Source of the DNA: a bacterium
GTDB lineage: Bacteria; UBA8248
Reading direction: 5' to 3'
Assembly: GCA_022828125.1 (NCBI GenBank)
Contig: JAJEJD010000005.1
Coordinates: forward strand, 1 to 64,000
DNA length: 64,000 nt
Part shown: positions 37,857-47,423 of the stretch, piece after piece
Position numbering within the stretch: the first letter of the stretch is position 1
Layout: every line of letters starts with the position of its first letter
Notes under the pieces: model-generated
Seen by the model: the letters and a program-made list of their open reading frames with translations, nothing else
Database searches by the model: none
What the model was told of the DNA's origin: nothing
Program-made: the position numbers and the translations under genes

Positions 37857-38723
37857 ATGCGTGGTTTTGACTTCGTAGCGCCGACGACCATATCGGCCAC
37901 ACTAAAAGCGGCAAAAGGCAGAAACACAAAGTTCATCGCCGGAGGAACCAACTTCCTGCCCGATCTGAGGCATCAGCACGACGGCCCCGCGAAAGTCGTC
38001 ATCGACCTGATGAGGGTCTCTGCGCTGCAGGGGATTTCCTCATCGAAGGGCCAAATCAAGCTGGGCGCCCTCGCGACGATGACGGATTTTCTGACCAACA
38101 AGATCATCCTCAAGGAAGCGCCCATTCTGGCGGCGATGTCCGAGAAATTCGCAGGCCCGATCATTCGTAACCGCGCCACGGTGGCCGGCAACATCATCGA
38201 CGGCGGCCCGGCGGCCGACGCCGTTCCTCCCCTCCTCGCCCTGAAGGCGAAAGTGAGGCTCGCCAGCGAAAAAGGAAGGCGAACGGTCGACCTCGATAAA
38301 TTCCTCACCGGATACCGGCAAACAGCCATCCGGTCCGATGAGTTGATCACCGCCGTGACCTTCCCCTCCCCCGGCAGGAACCACAAATGGGGGTATTACA
38401 AACTCGCCCGCAGAAACGCCATGGCCATCACAGTAGTGGGCGTAGCGGTCGTGTTGAAGGTGAGGCGCAAGAAGGTGGAGGAGGCGGGCATTTCGCTGGG
38501 CTCCGTTACGGCGGCTCCGATCCGCTGCTACGAGGCCGAGAAAATCCTTGAAGGCAACGTGGTGGACCTCGAACTGGCCCAGAAGGCCGCGGAGGCCTGC
38601 GCCGCCGTGGCGACGCCCATCGACGACATTCGCGCATCGGCGGAATACCGCAAGCTGATGTGCGAGGTTCTGCCGCGCCGACTCATCTGCCAAGCGCTGG
38701 ATATTTCACAGGACAACGACTAA
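37857..38723 (+). CDS. coxM: FAD-binding subunit of a xanthine dehydrogenase/CO dehydrogenase-type complex
   Basis: KFIAGGTNFLPDLR, AGPIIRNRATVAGNIIDGGPAADAVPPLLAL. Confidence 0.9.
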   Translation: MRGFDFVAPTTISATLKAAKGRNTKFIAGGTNFLPDLRHQHDGPAKVVIDLMRVSALQGISSSKGQIKLGALATMTDFLTNKIILKEAPILAAMSEKFAGPIIRNRATVAGNIIDGGPAADAVPPLLALKAKVRLASEKGRRTVDLDKFLTGYRQTAIRSDELITAVTFPSPGRNHKWGYYKLARRNAMAITVVGVAVVLKVRRKKVEEAGISLGSVTAAPIRCYEAEKILEGNVVDLELAQKAAEACAAVATPIDDIRASAEYRKLMCEVLPRRLICQALDISQDND

Positions 38724-38767
38724 AGACTTCATCGTCTCTTGCGTATTTCATTGGAGAATCCTTGAAG

Positions 38768-39316
38768 ATGGCTACAACGAGCAAATCGAAACGAACCAGA
38801 AAATCGAGCACACCCGCATATGTGCCTCCCAAGAAGCTGCCCATTTCCTTCACCGTGAACGGCCAGGAAGTCACCGCCGAAGCGCCGGCGCATACCAGTC
38901 TCCTGTATCTGCTGCGCGACTTGGGCTTCACGGAAGTGAAGAACGGCTGCGAGGCGGGCGATTGCGGCGCGTGCACGATTCTGCTGGACGGTCTGGCGAT
39001 GAACGCATGCTGCGCGCTCGGCGTTCAGGCGGAAGGGCGTGAGATCACCACCGTCAAGGGCATCGGGACGGTAGACAACCTCCATCCGATTCAGGTGAAA
39101 TTCATCGAGCACGGCGCCATTCAGTGCGGTTTCTGCACGCCCGGAATGATTGTCGCCGCCAAGGAGTTGCTCGACATCAACCCGAACCCCAGCCGACACG
39201 AAATCAAGGCCGGCATCGCGGGCAACCTTTGCCGCTGCACGGGCTATGTGAAGATTATCGATGCTATCGAGGCCGCGGCTGAAGATCTTTCCTCGAAGAA
39301 AGGAAAAAGGAAATAA
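38768..39316 (+). CDS. coxS: 2Fe-2S subunit of a CO dehydrogenase/aldehyde oxidase-type complex
   Basis: NGCEAGDCGACTILLDG...IQCGFCTPGMIV...NLCRCTGY; ATG 38768. Confidence 0.93.
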   Translation: MATTSKSKRTRKSSTPAYVPPKKLPISFTVNGQEVTAEAPAHTSLLYLLRDLGFTEVKNGCEAGDCGACTILLDGLAMNACCALGVQAEGREITTVKGIGTVDNLHPIQVKFIEHGAIQCGFCTPGMIVAAKELLDINPNPSRHEIKAGIAGNLCRCTGYVKIIDAIEAAAEDLSSKKGKRK

Positions 39317-39318
39317 AC

Positions 39319-40263
39319 GTGACTGCCTCAACAAACTCGACCAAAAAGAAAAAGGGTTCCGAACAGGGATTCAAGGATGTCGAAGACGTTCAGGAGTCGT
39401 TCCGTAAACTCGACTATATCTCTGACAGAACGCTGGCGACTACCCTCTTCCTGGCCACGAAACTGGAAAAACCACTTTTCCTCGAAGGAGAGGCCGGGGT
39501 TGGCAAAACGGAACTCGCCAAGGTGCTCGCGAGCGCGATGGATACCGAACTTATCCGCCTGCAGTGCTACGAAGGGCTCGACGCGAACTCCGCTCTCTAC
39601 GAGTGGAACTACGCGAAACAACTCCTCCACATCAAGATGGAGGAAGGCAGGGATTCGGACGCGAAGCAGATCGAACGGGACATTTTCAGCGAGCAATACC
39701 TCATAGAACGTCCCCTTCTTCGCGCGCTTCTGCGCTCGAAAGAAAAGCCGGTTGTCCTGCTCATCGACGAAATCGACCGATCGGATGAGGAATTCGAGGC
39801 TTTCCTGCTGGAAATTCTCTCAGACTACCAGATCACGATTCCGGAGATGGGAACCGTCCAGGCGGCCAGCAGACCCCTGGTGGTGCTCACCAGCAACCGG
39901 ACGCGCGAGATCCACGACGCCCTCAAGCGCCGCTGTCTGTATCTGTGGGTCGACTATCCCTCCTTCGAGAAAGAAGTCGAGATCATCACCACCAAGGTGC
40001 CCGGGGTCAGCGAGCGGCTGGCGGAGCAAATTTCGCGCTTCATGACCCAGGCGAGACAAATGGATTTCTACAAGCGCCCCGGCGTGGCCGAATCGCTCGA
40101 TTGGGCGCAGGCGCTCCTCGCGCTGCACCGCAATGAATTAGACGCCGACGCCGTACGTGAGACCATTGGCTGCATACTGAAATACCAGGACGACATCAAA
40201 CGCGTGGAGAGTGACGGTCTCGACAGCATGGTAGCGACGGCGCAACTGGCGCCCGACGCCTGA
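39319..40263 (+). CDS. coxD: MoxR-type AAA+ ATPase, CoxD-like
   Basis: LEGEAGVGKTELAKVLA Walker A, VLLIDEIDRSDEEFEAFLLE Walker B. Confidence 0.9.
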   Translation: MTASTNSTKKKKGSEQGFKDVEDVQESFRKLDYISDRTLATTLFLATKLEKPLFLEGEAGVGKTELAKVLASAMDTELIRLQCYEGLDANSALYEWNYAKQLLHIKMEEGRDSDAKQIERDIFSEQYLIERPLLRALLRSKEKPVVLLIDEIDRSDEEFEAFLLEILSDYQITIPEMGTVQAASRPLVVLTSNRTREIHDALKRRCLYLWVDYPSFEKEVEIITTKVPGVSERLAEQISRFMTQARQMDFYKRPGVAESLDWAQALLALHRNELDADAVRETIGCILKYQDDIKRVESDGLDSMVATAQLAPDA

Positions 40264-40276
40264 TCCGGACAACTTC

Positions 40277-41542
40277 ATGGCAACTTCCATTCGCCCCATC
40301 GTTCAGGGCACCCTGCCCAAGCGCCGGATTCGCGTAAAGGGCCGGGGCCTCAAAGGTGAGATGATCGGCTTTTGCCGCATCCTCAGGCGCGCGGGCCTCA
40401 AGATAACCTCGGGCCGCATCATCGACGTTTTCCGCTGTTTCGATTCGCTCGACGCCACGAATCTCGACAACATCTACGTCGCGAGCAAGTCGAATCTCAT
40501 CTCGAGCCAGGACGAGAGCATGATATTCGACGCCGTGTTCCGGCAGTACTGGTTCGATGAGGAAGGAAACCCTTACTCGGGCGACGAATCGGTGCAGGTC
40601 GACACGCAGTTCGAAGAAGAGGGTGAAGGACAGGCCAGCGAAGGGGGCGGATCTTCGGAAGAAGGCGAGTCGGACGCCGAAGGCGAAGGGCAAGAAAACC
40701 CCGGGCTTCCATCGGAAGACGACGTTGAAAGCGCCGCCGAACCTGGCGAGCAGGGAGACGACGACGAAGGCGTGCCCTCCTACAGCCCCGCCGAAGTCAT
40801 ATCGGACAAGGATTTTTCTTCGCTGAACATGGATCAGGTCGCCGAACTCAGGCGCCTCATCGCGAAGCTCGTCCCCAAGCTCGCCACCAAAATCAGCCGC
40901 CGCAAACGGCCCGATATGCGCTCCCCCGAAATCGACATGCGGCGCAGCGTCAAGAGAAGCGTCCGCTCGGGCGGCGAGGTGCTGAAGCTCTTCCGCCGGA
41001 GGAGAAAGATACAAAAAACCCAGATCGTGCTCATCTGCGACGTCTCGGGTTCGATGGACAGCTACAGCCAGTTTCTGATTCAGTTTCTCTACAGCCTGCA
41101 GAACGAGATCAAATCGCTGCGCACGTTCGTCTTCAGCACGCGTCTTTCGGACGCCACGCCCTATCTGCGCCACAAGGACGTGAACACCGCTCTCAAGCGC
41201 CTCTCGATGGAAGTGCACGACTGGAGCGGCGGCACCCAGATAGGCAACTGCCTCAAAACGTTCAATTACGAATACGGCAGGACCATCCTGAACAGCCGAA
41301 CCATCGTCATCATCATATCGGACGGCTGGGACCGGGGCGACACGGATACGCTGGCGGAGGAAATGAACCGCCTCAAGAAAATCTGCTATAAGCTCTTCTG
41401 GCTCAACCCCTTGCTGGGCAGCCCCGGCTACCGCCCGATCGACAGAGGCATGCGAACGGCCCTGCCCTACTGCGATGAATTTCTGGCGGCCCACAACCTC
41501 GACAGCCTGATCGACATGACGAACAAGATCGCACGCATATAG
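40277..41542 (+). CDS. coxE: VWA-domain CoxE-like protein
   Basis: VLICDVSGSMDSYSQFL MIDAS motif, adjacent to coxD. Confidence 0.9.
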   Translation: MATSIRPIVQGTLPKRRIRVKGRGLKGEMIGFCRILRRAGLKITSGRIIDVFRCFDSLDATNLDNIYVASKSNLISSQDESMIFDAVFRQYWFDEEGNPYSGDESVQVDTQFEEEGEGQASEGGGSSEEGESDAEGEGQENPGLPSEDDVESAAEPGEQGDDDEGVPSYSPAEVISDKDFSSLNMDQVAELRRLIAKLVPKLATKISRRKRPDMRSPEIDMRRSVKRSVRSGGEVLKLFRRRRKIQKTQIVLICDVSGSMDSYSQFLIQFLYSLQNEIKSLRTFVFSTRLSDATPYLRHKDVNTALKRLSMEVHDWSGGTQIGNCLKTFNYEYGRTILNSRTIVIIISDGWDRGDTDTLAEEMNRLKKICYKLFWLNPLLGSPGYRPIDRGMRTALPYCDEFLAAHNLDSLIDMTNKIARI

Positions 41543-41623
41543 CAACTCCTCTTTTCTTCTCATCTCATCTGGCTGTATAAATTGCACTTTTAATTGACCC
41601 CCTATCGTGGACAGGGAAAGAAA

Positions 41624-42286
41624 TTGGCGAATCTACTGATTTACACGGCGGACAACGGATTCGCGGACGCGCTGGGGCGCGCCCTGCGGCGAGAGGGCCA
41701 TTTCTGTAAAATGGTGCAGGACGAAACCACGGCTTTACAGGAAGTGCGCGCCAGGGGCCTGGCCCTCATCCTGCTCGATGACGCCCCCGCCCTGCCCAAG
41801 GTCGAGGAAATGCGGCACTGGACCACGCTGCCAATCCTCCTGCTCCTAGAGCCGGACCGCCTCGCCGTCGTTCGCACGCCCACCGAAGCCGACGACATTC
41901 TCGTGAAACCCGTCCGGGAAGAAGAGCTTTTGTATCGCGTCCGCAATCTATGCCATCCCTCGGGCCAGGATTCCGAAGGTGCGCGCACCCTCAAGAGCAA
42001 GGGGCTAACGCTCGATGAGAGCCGTTACGAGATCAGGCTCGACGGCGAGTTGATTGACTTGACGTACCGGGAATTCGAGCTTTTGAAACACCTGATCAAC
42101 AACCCCGAGCGCGTCTTCGACAGGGAACAGCTCTTGAACCTCGTCTGGGGAATCGACTATCTCGGCGGCCCGCGGACGGTAGACGTTCACGTTCGCCGCA
42201 TTCGCTCGAAAATCGAGGTCAGGGGATATTCGTTTATATCCACGGTGCGGGGAGTCGGGTACAAGTTTATCGGAGAATCATCGTGA
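41624..42286 (+). CDS. OmpR-type response regulator with atypical receiver domain
   Basis: C-terminal wHTH ELIDLTYREFELLKHLINNPERVFDREQLLNLVWG...VDVHVRRIRSKIE; TTG start at 41624 likely. Confidence 0.88.
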   Translation: MANLLIYTADNGFADALGRALRREGHFCKMVQDETTALQEVRARGLALILLDDAPALPKVEEMRHWTTLPILLLLEPDRLAVVRTPTEADDILVKPVREEELLYRVRNLCHPSGQDSEGARTLKSKGLTLDESRYEIRLDGELIDLTYREFELLKHLINNPERVFDREQLLNLVWGIDYLGGPRTVDVHVRRIRSKIEVRGYSFISTVRGVGYKFIGESS

Positions 42287-42407
42287 CGCCTGATATCTTG
42301 CATTTCTTCGGAACGATGAAAAACCGGCGGCACGAAACCGGCGCGAAACATTCACGATATAGGCTGATTGTCCTTGTCAGGAACACCGGCTTTTATTGGA
42401 GCTCATA

Positions 42408-43754
42408 ATGCCAGACGCATTCGATGATAAAGATCGCGAATTCGTAATCAACCAGGCCCGCGAACTCGGCGTGCGTTTCATCCGCATGTGGTTCACCGAC
42501 ATCCTGGGCTTCCTCAAGAGTTTCGCCATCACCATCGAAGAGCTCGAAAACGCGCTCTACGAAGGACACCTTTTCGATGGGGCCGCCATCGAGGGCTTCG
42601 CGCGCATCGAGGAGAGCGACATGTTCGCCCACCCCGATCCGACGACGTTCTGCGTGCTGCCCTGGCGTCCGCAGGACGGCGGGGCCGTCGCGAGAATGTT
42701 CTGCGACATCAAGGACCCTGACGGCAACCCTTACGAGAGCGACCCGCGATTCGTGCTCAGACGAACGCTCCAGAGTGCAGCAAAAAAGGGATTTACGTTT
42801 TACGCGGGCGTGGAATATGAGCACTACTACTTCAAGTCCCCCGAACTGCCGATCGAAACGCTCGACCAGGGCGGGTACTTCGACCTCACGCCCTTGGACA
42901 TCGCAAGCGACCTGAGGCGCGAGACGGTTCTGAACCTCGAAAAAATGGGGATCGGGGTCGAATACAGCCATCACGAAGTCGGGCCCAGCCAGCACGAAAT
43001 CGATTTGCGCTACGGCGATGCGCTCACCATGGCGGACAACGCGATGACCTACCGGCTCGTCGTCAAGGAGGTCGCCATGCGGCACGGCGTCTACGCCACC
43101 TTCATGCCCAAGCCGCTCTCCGAAGAAAACGGAAACGGGATGCACACCCACCTCTCCCTGTTCCAGGGTTCGGAGAACGCGTTCCACGACCCGGAAAAAC
43201 CCGGCGGACTCTCGGATACCTGCCAGGCGTTCATCGCCGGCCTCTTGAAATACGTGCCCGAGATGACGCTCGTCCTCAACCAGTGGGTGAACAGCTATAA
43301 ACGACTCGTCCCCGGTTTCGAGGCGCCCGCCTACGTTACCTGGGCGCACAAGAGCCGCAGCGATCTGATCCGCATTCCCAGCACGCGCAAGGGCATGGAA
43401 TCCGACACGCGGATCGAGTTGCGCTCGCCGGACTCGGCGTGCAACCCCTATCTGGCGTTCGCCTGCATGCTGGCGGCCGGAATGGCGGGAATCGAAGAGG
43501 GCCTGACCCCGGTCCCTGCAGTAGAAGAGAACGTGTTCGAGATGAGTGAGGAGAGCCGCAAAAAACAAGGAATCAAAAGCCTGCCGGGGAACCTGCGGGA
43601 GGCCACGATGCTGGCCGAGCAGAGCGATTTCCTGAAAAACGTGTTCGGAAACCAGTTGTTCGATAAATTCATCGAGAACAAGAAACTCGAATGGGCGCCC
43701 TACCGCGCCCACGTCTCGGATTTCGAACTCAACAAATACCTCTCGATTCTCTAA
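42408..43754 (+). CDS. Glutamine synthetase family (type I) lacking an evident adenylylation motif
   Basis: Beta-grasp and catalytic motifs: FDGAAIEGFARIEESDM, GVEYSHHEVGPSQHEID, NGMHTHLSLF. Confidence 0.93.
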   Translation: MPDAFDDKDREFVINQARELGVRFIRMWFTDILGFLKSFAITIEELENALYEGHLFDGAAIEGFARIEESDMFAHPDPTTFCVLPWRPQDGGAVARMFCDIKDPDGNPYESDPRFVLRRTLQSAAKKGFTFYAGVEYEHYYFKSPELPIETLDQGGYFDLTPLDIASDLRRETVLNLEKMGIGVEYSHHEVGPSQHEIDLRYGDALTMADNAMTYRLVVKEVAMRHGVYATFMPKPLSEENGNGMHTHLSLFQGSENAFHDPEKPGGLSDTCQAFIAGLLKYVPEMTLVLNQWVNSYKRLVPGFEAPAYVTWAHKSRSDLIRIPSTRKGMESDTRIELRSPDSACNPYLAFACMLAAGMAGIEEGLTPVPAVEENVFEMSEESRKKQGIKSLPGNLREATMLAEQSDFLKNVFGNQLFDKFIENKKLEWAPYRAHVSDFELNKYLSIL

Positions 43755-43800
43755 ATACAGCCTTCCCTCTCTAAAAAATGAAGCGAGGGAATATGGCGCG

Positions 43801-44130
43801 CTAGTCGGCGCAACTCTCGGCCAGCCATTCGAGATAGGACGCGCTGCCCTTATCGACCGCTATGGCCAGGACCTCCGGCACGTCGTAGCTATGGATTTGC
43901 GCCAGGTGATCGGAGAGGGCCTGCAATTTATCCTGCGTGGTCTTCATGATGAGCAGGACTTCCGCATCATCCTGAACCTCTCCCTCCCACCGATATAGGC
44001 TGCGAACTTTCGGCACCAGATTGACGCAGGCGCACAGCTTGTGCTCGAGCAATGATTTCGCGATCCGCGCGCCCTCTTCTTCGGAACCCGCCGTGCTCAA
44101 CACGATCCGGAACGCCCGCCCATCCTTCAC
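43801..44130 (-). CDS. cutA: Divalent cation tolerance protein CutA
   Basis: RIVLSTAGSEEEGARIAKSLLEHKLCACVNLVPKVRSLYRWEGEVQDDAEVLLIMKT; GTG start 44130. Confidence 0.93.
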   Translation of the reverse strand: MKDGRAFRIVLSTAGSEEEGARIAKSLLEHKLCACVNLVPKVRSLYRWEGEVQDDAEVLLIMKTTQDKLQALSDHLAQIHSYDVPEVLAIAVDKGSASYLEWLAESCAD

Positions 44131-44140
44131 CGCCTTCTCC

Positions 44141-45097
44141 TCATGCGCCCAGTATCCTCTCGGCCGCGCTGTAGGGGTCCACTCTTCGTGCGGCGATGGC
44201 GTCCAGGAGTTCATCCAGCTCCCGCCCGCCTTTCACGCCGTCTACCATGCGCTCCACCGCGAGTTCCTTCATCACCTCGGCGAGGGTAATGCGGGCGCGC
44301 TCCCGACCCAGGCGTCCGGCTTCATCGGGATGTTCCTGCAAGAAGACCATACGCGCCTCGATCTGCGCGGCTAGCTCTTCCGTCCCCTCACCCGTGAGCG
44401 CTTCCGTCTTCAGCACGGGAGGCCTCCAGGAACTCGCCTCGCCAGGATGAAACTTGAAGTCCAGCATTTCCTCGATTTCCTTCACCGTGCGGTCCGCACC
44501 GTCGCGCTTCGCCTTGTTCACCACGAAAATATCGCCGATTTCGAGAATTCCCGCCTTCGCCGCCTGAATATGATCCCCACCGCCGGGCGTCTGGAGCAAA
44601 ACAACCACGTCCGCGCATTGCATGATATTCACCTCGCCCTGCCCCACGCCCACGGTCTCGATGATCACCACGTCCCAGCCCATGGCGTCCATGACGCAGA
44701 GCGCGTCTCCGGTCGCGCGGGCGAGTCCGCCCAGATGGCCACGCGTGGCCATGCTGCGGATGAAGACTTTCGAGTCCGTGTTGTGCCTGCCCATACGGAT
44801 GCGATCGCCCAGAATGGCGCCGCCCGTGAACGGGCTCGTCGGGTCCACGGCGATAACGCACACTTTCTTGTCCTGGGCGCGATAATGGGCGATCAGCTGG
44901 TCGGAAAGCGTACTCTTGCCCGCGCCGGGGGGACCCGTGATGCCGATGACAAGGCTTTTTCCGCCTTTCAGATACAGTTCCTGCAAAATGGGTTTCGCGC
45001 GCGGGTCGTTGTCTTCCACCAGCGTGATGAGCCTGGCGGCGGGGCGAACCATGCCGTCCAGGATCTGAGGAATTTGAATTTTATCTCTACCATTCAT
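44141..45097 (-). CDS. meaB: Methylmalonyl-CoA mutase-associated GTPase MeaB
   Basis: VIGITGPPGAGKSTLSDQLIAHYRAQDKKVCVIAVDPTSPFTGGAILGDRIRM. Confidence 0.95.
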   Translation of the reverse strand: MNGRDKIQIPQILDGMVRPAARLITLVEDNDPRAKPILQELYLKGGKSLVIGITGPPGAGKSTLSDQLIAHYRAQDKKVCVIAVDPTSPFTGGAILGDRIRMGRHNTDSKVFIRSMATRGHLGGLARATGDALCVMDAMGWDVVIIETVGVGQGEVNIMQCADVVVLLQTPGGGDHIQAAKAGILEIGDIFVVNKAKRDGADRTVKEIEEMLDFKFHPGEASSWRPPVLKTEALTGEGTEELAAQIEARMVFLQEHPDEAGRLGRERARITLAEVMKELAVERMVDGVKGGRELDELLDAIAARRVDPYSAAERILGA

Positions 45098-45162
45098 ATT
45101 TTATTATTAAACAGAAGGTTATGGGCGTATTATCAAGTTATTTCTAAGTATGGTTCCGGCCC

Positions 45163-46308
45163 TCAGGAATCGAAGAGATACCGGCAGACAAGATTACGAT
45201 GTACCTCGCTCGTGCCTTCCCCGAGGGTGAACACCCGGGCGTCTCGCCAGAACATCGCCGCCGGCGTTTCCGCGATGTAGCCATACCCGCCATGAATCTG
45301 AATCCCTCTATCACACACGCGAAGGCAGGCTTCCGAGGCGAACAGTTTCGCCATCGCTACCTCTTCCCTGTTGTCTCCTCCTGCGTCGCGGATTTTCGCT
45401 GCTACTACGACCATCTCGCGCGCGGTGGCGATGTCGATGGCGCTCTCGGCCATCAGCCCTTTCAAGCCGGCGAAATCGGAGACAGGTCTTCCGAACGCCT
45501 CGCGCTTCTTAGCATGGGATGCCGCCGCATCGAGCGACGCCTCGGCGATGCCGACGCACATCGCGCCCAGCACGACCCTCCCGTCGTTAAGAACCTGCAT
45601 CGCCTGCCGCAAACCGCTCCCTTCTTCTCCGATGAGGCGCTCCGCCGGAAGCTCGCAATTCTCAAAGAAAATTTCCGCCGTATCTGCCGAGCGCATCCCG
45701 AGAGTCTGTGCGAGCGGCACGCTTCTGCGCCCCTCATCTCCCCTCTCTATCAAAAATGCGCTGATTCCGTCTTTTCCTTCCGCCGTGCGCGCAAAGATGA
45801 CTAAACTCTCGAAGTCCATTCCTTGCGTGACGAACATTTTTCCGCCGTTGATGATGTAGGCGTCCCCTTCTCTCCTCGCCTCGCACTCGAGAGCCGCCGC
45901 ATGACTGCCCGCGACCCGTTCGGTGATCGCCCATGCGCCTACGGCTCCTTTCGTGAGTTGAGGAATGCGGCTTTCTTTCTGCGCATCCGAGCCATGATGC
46001 AGCAAGTGACCCCCGCACAAGCCCGCCGAGATGCTGATCGTGAGGGCGAAACTCGGGTCACCACCGGCCAGCTCCTCCAAGACGAGGCATTCCTCGAACA
46101 ACCCGAGGCCGCGTCCACCGAGGCTCTCTGGCATCTTGACGCCGATGAACCCCGCCTCCGCCGCTTCTTTGTACAGATCGGAGGAGAACGCGCCCTCCCG
46201 GTCGCGCTCCAGGGCGCCGGGAGTCAGTTTTTGCCGGGCGAACTCACGGGCCTCTGCCTGGAGTAGCGCCTCTTTTTCCGTTAATTCAGTGTGCGTGACG
46301 ATAGACAA
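45163..46308 (-). CDS. Acyl-CoA dehydrogenase
   Basis: AWAITERVAGSHAAAL, GFIGVKMPESLGG, RDARVFTLGEGTSEVHRN. Confidence 0.94.
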   Translation of the reverse strand: MSIVTHTELTEKEALLQAEAREFARQKLTPGALERDREGAFSSDLYKEAAEAGFIGVKMPESLGGRGLGLFEECLVLEELAGGDPSFALTISISAGLCGGHLLHHGSDAQKESRIPQLTKGAVGAWAITERVAGSHAAALECEARREGDAYIINGGKMFVTQGMDFESLVIFARTAEGKDGISAFLIERGDEGRRSVPLAQTLGMRSADTAEIFFENCELPAERLIGEEGSGLRQAMQVLNDGRVVLGAMCVGIAEASLDAAASHAKKREAFGRPVSDFAGLKGLMAESAIDIATAREMVVVAAKIRDAGGDNREEVAMAKLFASEACLRVCDRGIQIHGGYGYIAETPAAMFWRDARVFTLGEGTSEVHRNLVCRYLFDS

Positions 46309-46313
46309 GCTCG

Positions 46314-47303
46314 TTACCCTCCACCCGCCTGGAGCGCCGGGATGATCTCCTCGCCCAGAAGGGTCAGCCTGTGCGGGTTGACGTCCAGATCGGGGATGGT
46401 GACGAGGATGTGATCCACGCCCGCCTTTGGATATTCCTTGAGACGCGCGACGCAGTCATCGGGCGTTCCGTAGACGCTCCCCGATTCCGGGATGACGCTC
46501 AGCTTCTCACGGGCCGCCGCGGCCACCGCCCTGTCTTTTTCGGGAATCACCATGACCATGAGAGATGCCCTTATCGCGTCGGGGTCTCTGCCCGCCTTTT
46601 TGCATTCAGCCTCGATGACGGGTCTTTTTTCCAGAAACTGCTCAGGCGTCCACCAGCGGCAGTTGTAGCCGTCCGCCTGGCGGGCCGAAACGCCGAGCAG
46701 TTTCGGGCCCTCGCCCCCCGTCCAGATCGGCGGATGCGGCTTTTGAGCCGGCGGCGGATCGCAAGCCCCGTTTTGGATCTGGAAATACCCGCCCTCGAAA
46801 TGGGGAGCGGATTCGGTCCACATCGCGCGTATTAACTGAATGGCTTCTTCGAGTTGCTCGATTCGCACGGCGGCATTCGGATAGGGATATCCGAAAGAAT
46901 GATATTCGTTTTCAATCCAGCCCGCTCCAATCCCGAAATCCACCCGGCCCTTGCTGATGACGTCCACCGTGGCCGCCGTCTTCGCCAGCATGGCCGGCGG
47001 GCGGTACCCCACGCACGACACCAGCGTGCCCAGACGCAAGCGTTCCGTGTCTCGCGCGAGTGCGGCCAAGGTCGTCCAGGGCTCCAGAATCGCGGTATCG
47101 GCGGATTGTTCCTTCTCATCCTGGGCGCCGAAGCCCGTCTGGCTCCCGTAGGAGGCGGGGTCGAGCGTCACGAAATGATCGCAATGCCAGAGTGAGTCGA
47201 TGCCGAGCCTCTCCGCCTCCTGGGCGATTTCCCTCAGCTTCTCGTAGTCGCCGATATACGTGCCCTTGAGCGTCAGGGCCACGATGATGCCGACTTCCAC
47301 CAT
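46314..47303 (-). CDS. LLM-class F420-dependent oxidoreductase
   Basis: RLRLGTLVSCVGYRPPAMLAKTAATVDVISKGRVDFGIGAGWIENEY. Confidence 0.92.
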   Translation of the reverse strand: MVEVGIIVALTLKGTYIGDYEKLREIAQEAERLGIDSLWHCDHFVTLDPASYGSQTGFGAQDEKEQSADTAILEPWTTLAALARDTERLRLGTLVSCVGYRPPAMLAKTAATVDVISKGRVDFGIGAGWIENEYHSFGYPYPNAAVRIEQLEEAIQLIRAMWTESAPHFEGGYFQIQNGACDPPPAQKPHPPIWTGGEGPKLLGVSARQADGYNCRWWTPEQFLEKRPVIEAECKKAGRDPDAIRASLMVMVIPEKDRAVAAAAREKLSVIPESGSVYGTPDDCVARLKEYPKAGVDHILVTIPDLDVNPHRLTLLGEEIIPALQAGGG

Positions 47304-47423
47304 GATGCCGCCTTTCATACGAATGAATTCTCGAAAACCGTTTGTAAGCCTACCTTATCAGCATTGCAAACGAGAAACGAGGGAGACCGTATTCTCCAGC
47401 CACATCGCCCCTTGTTCGGAATC

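Noticed and set aside
40196-41587. 463-aa minus-strand ORF
   Set aside because: Antisense to coxE with its conserved VWA motif.
42393-43712. 439-aa minus-strand ORF
   Set aside because: Antisense to glutamine synthetase.
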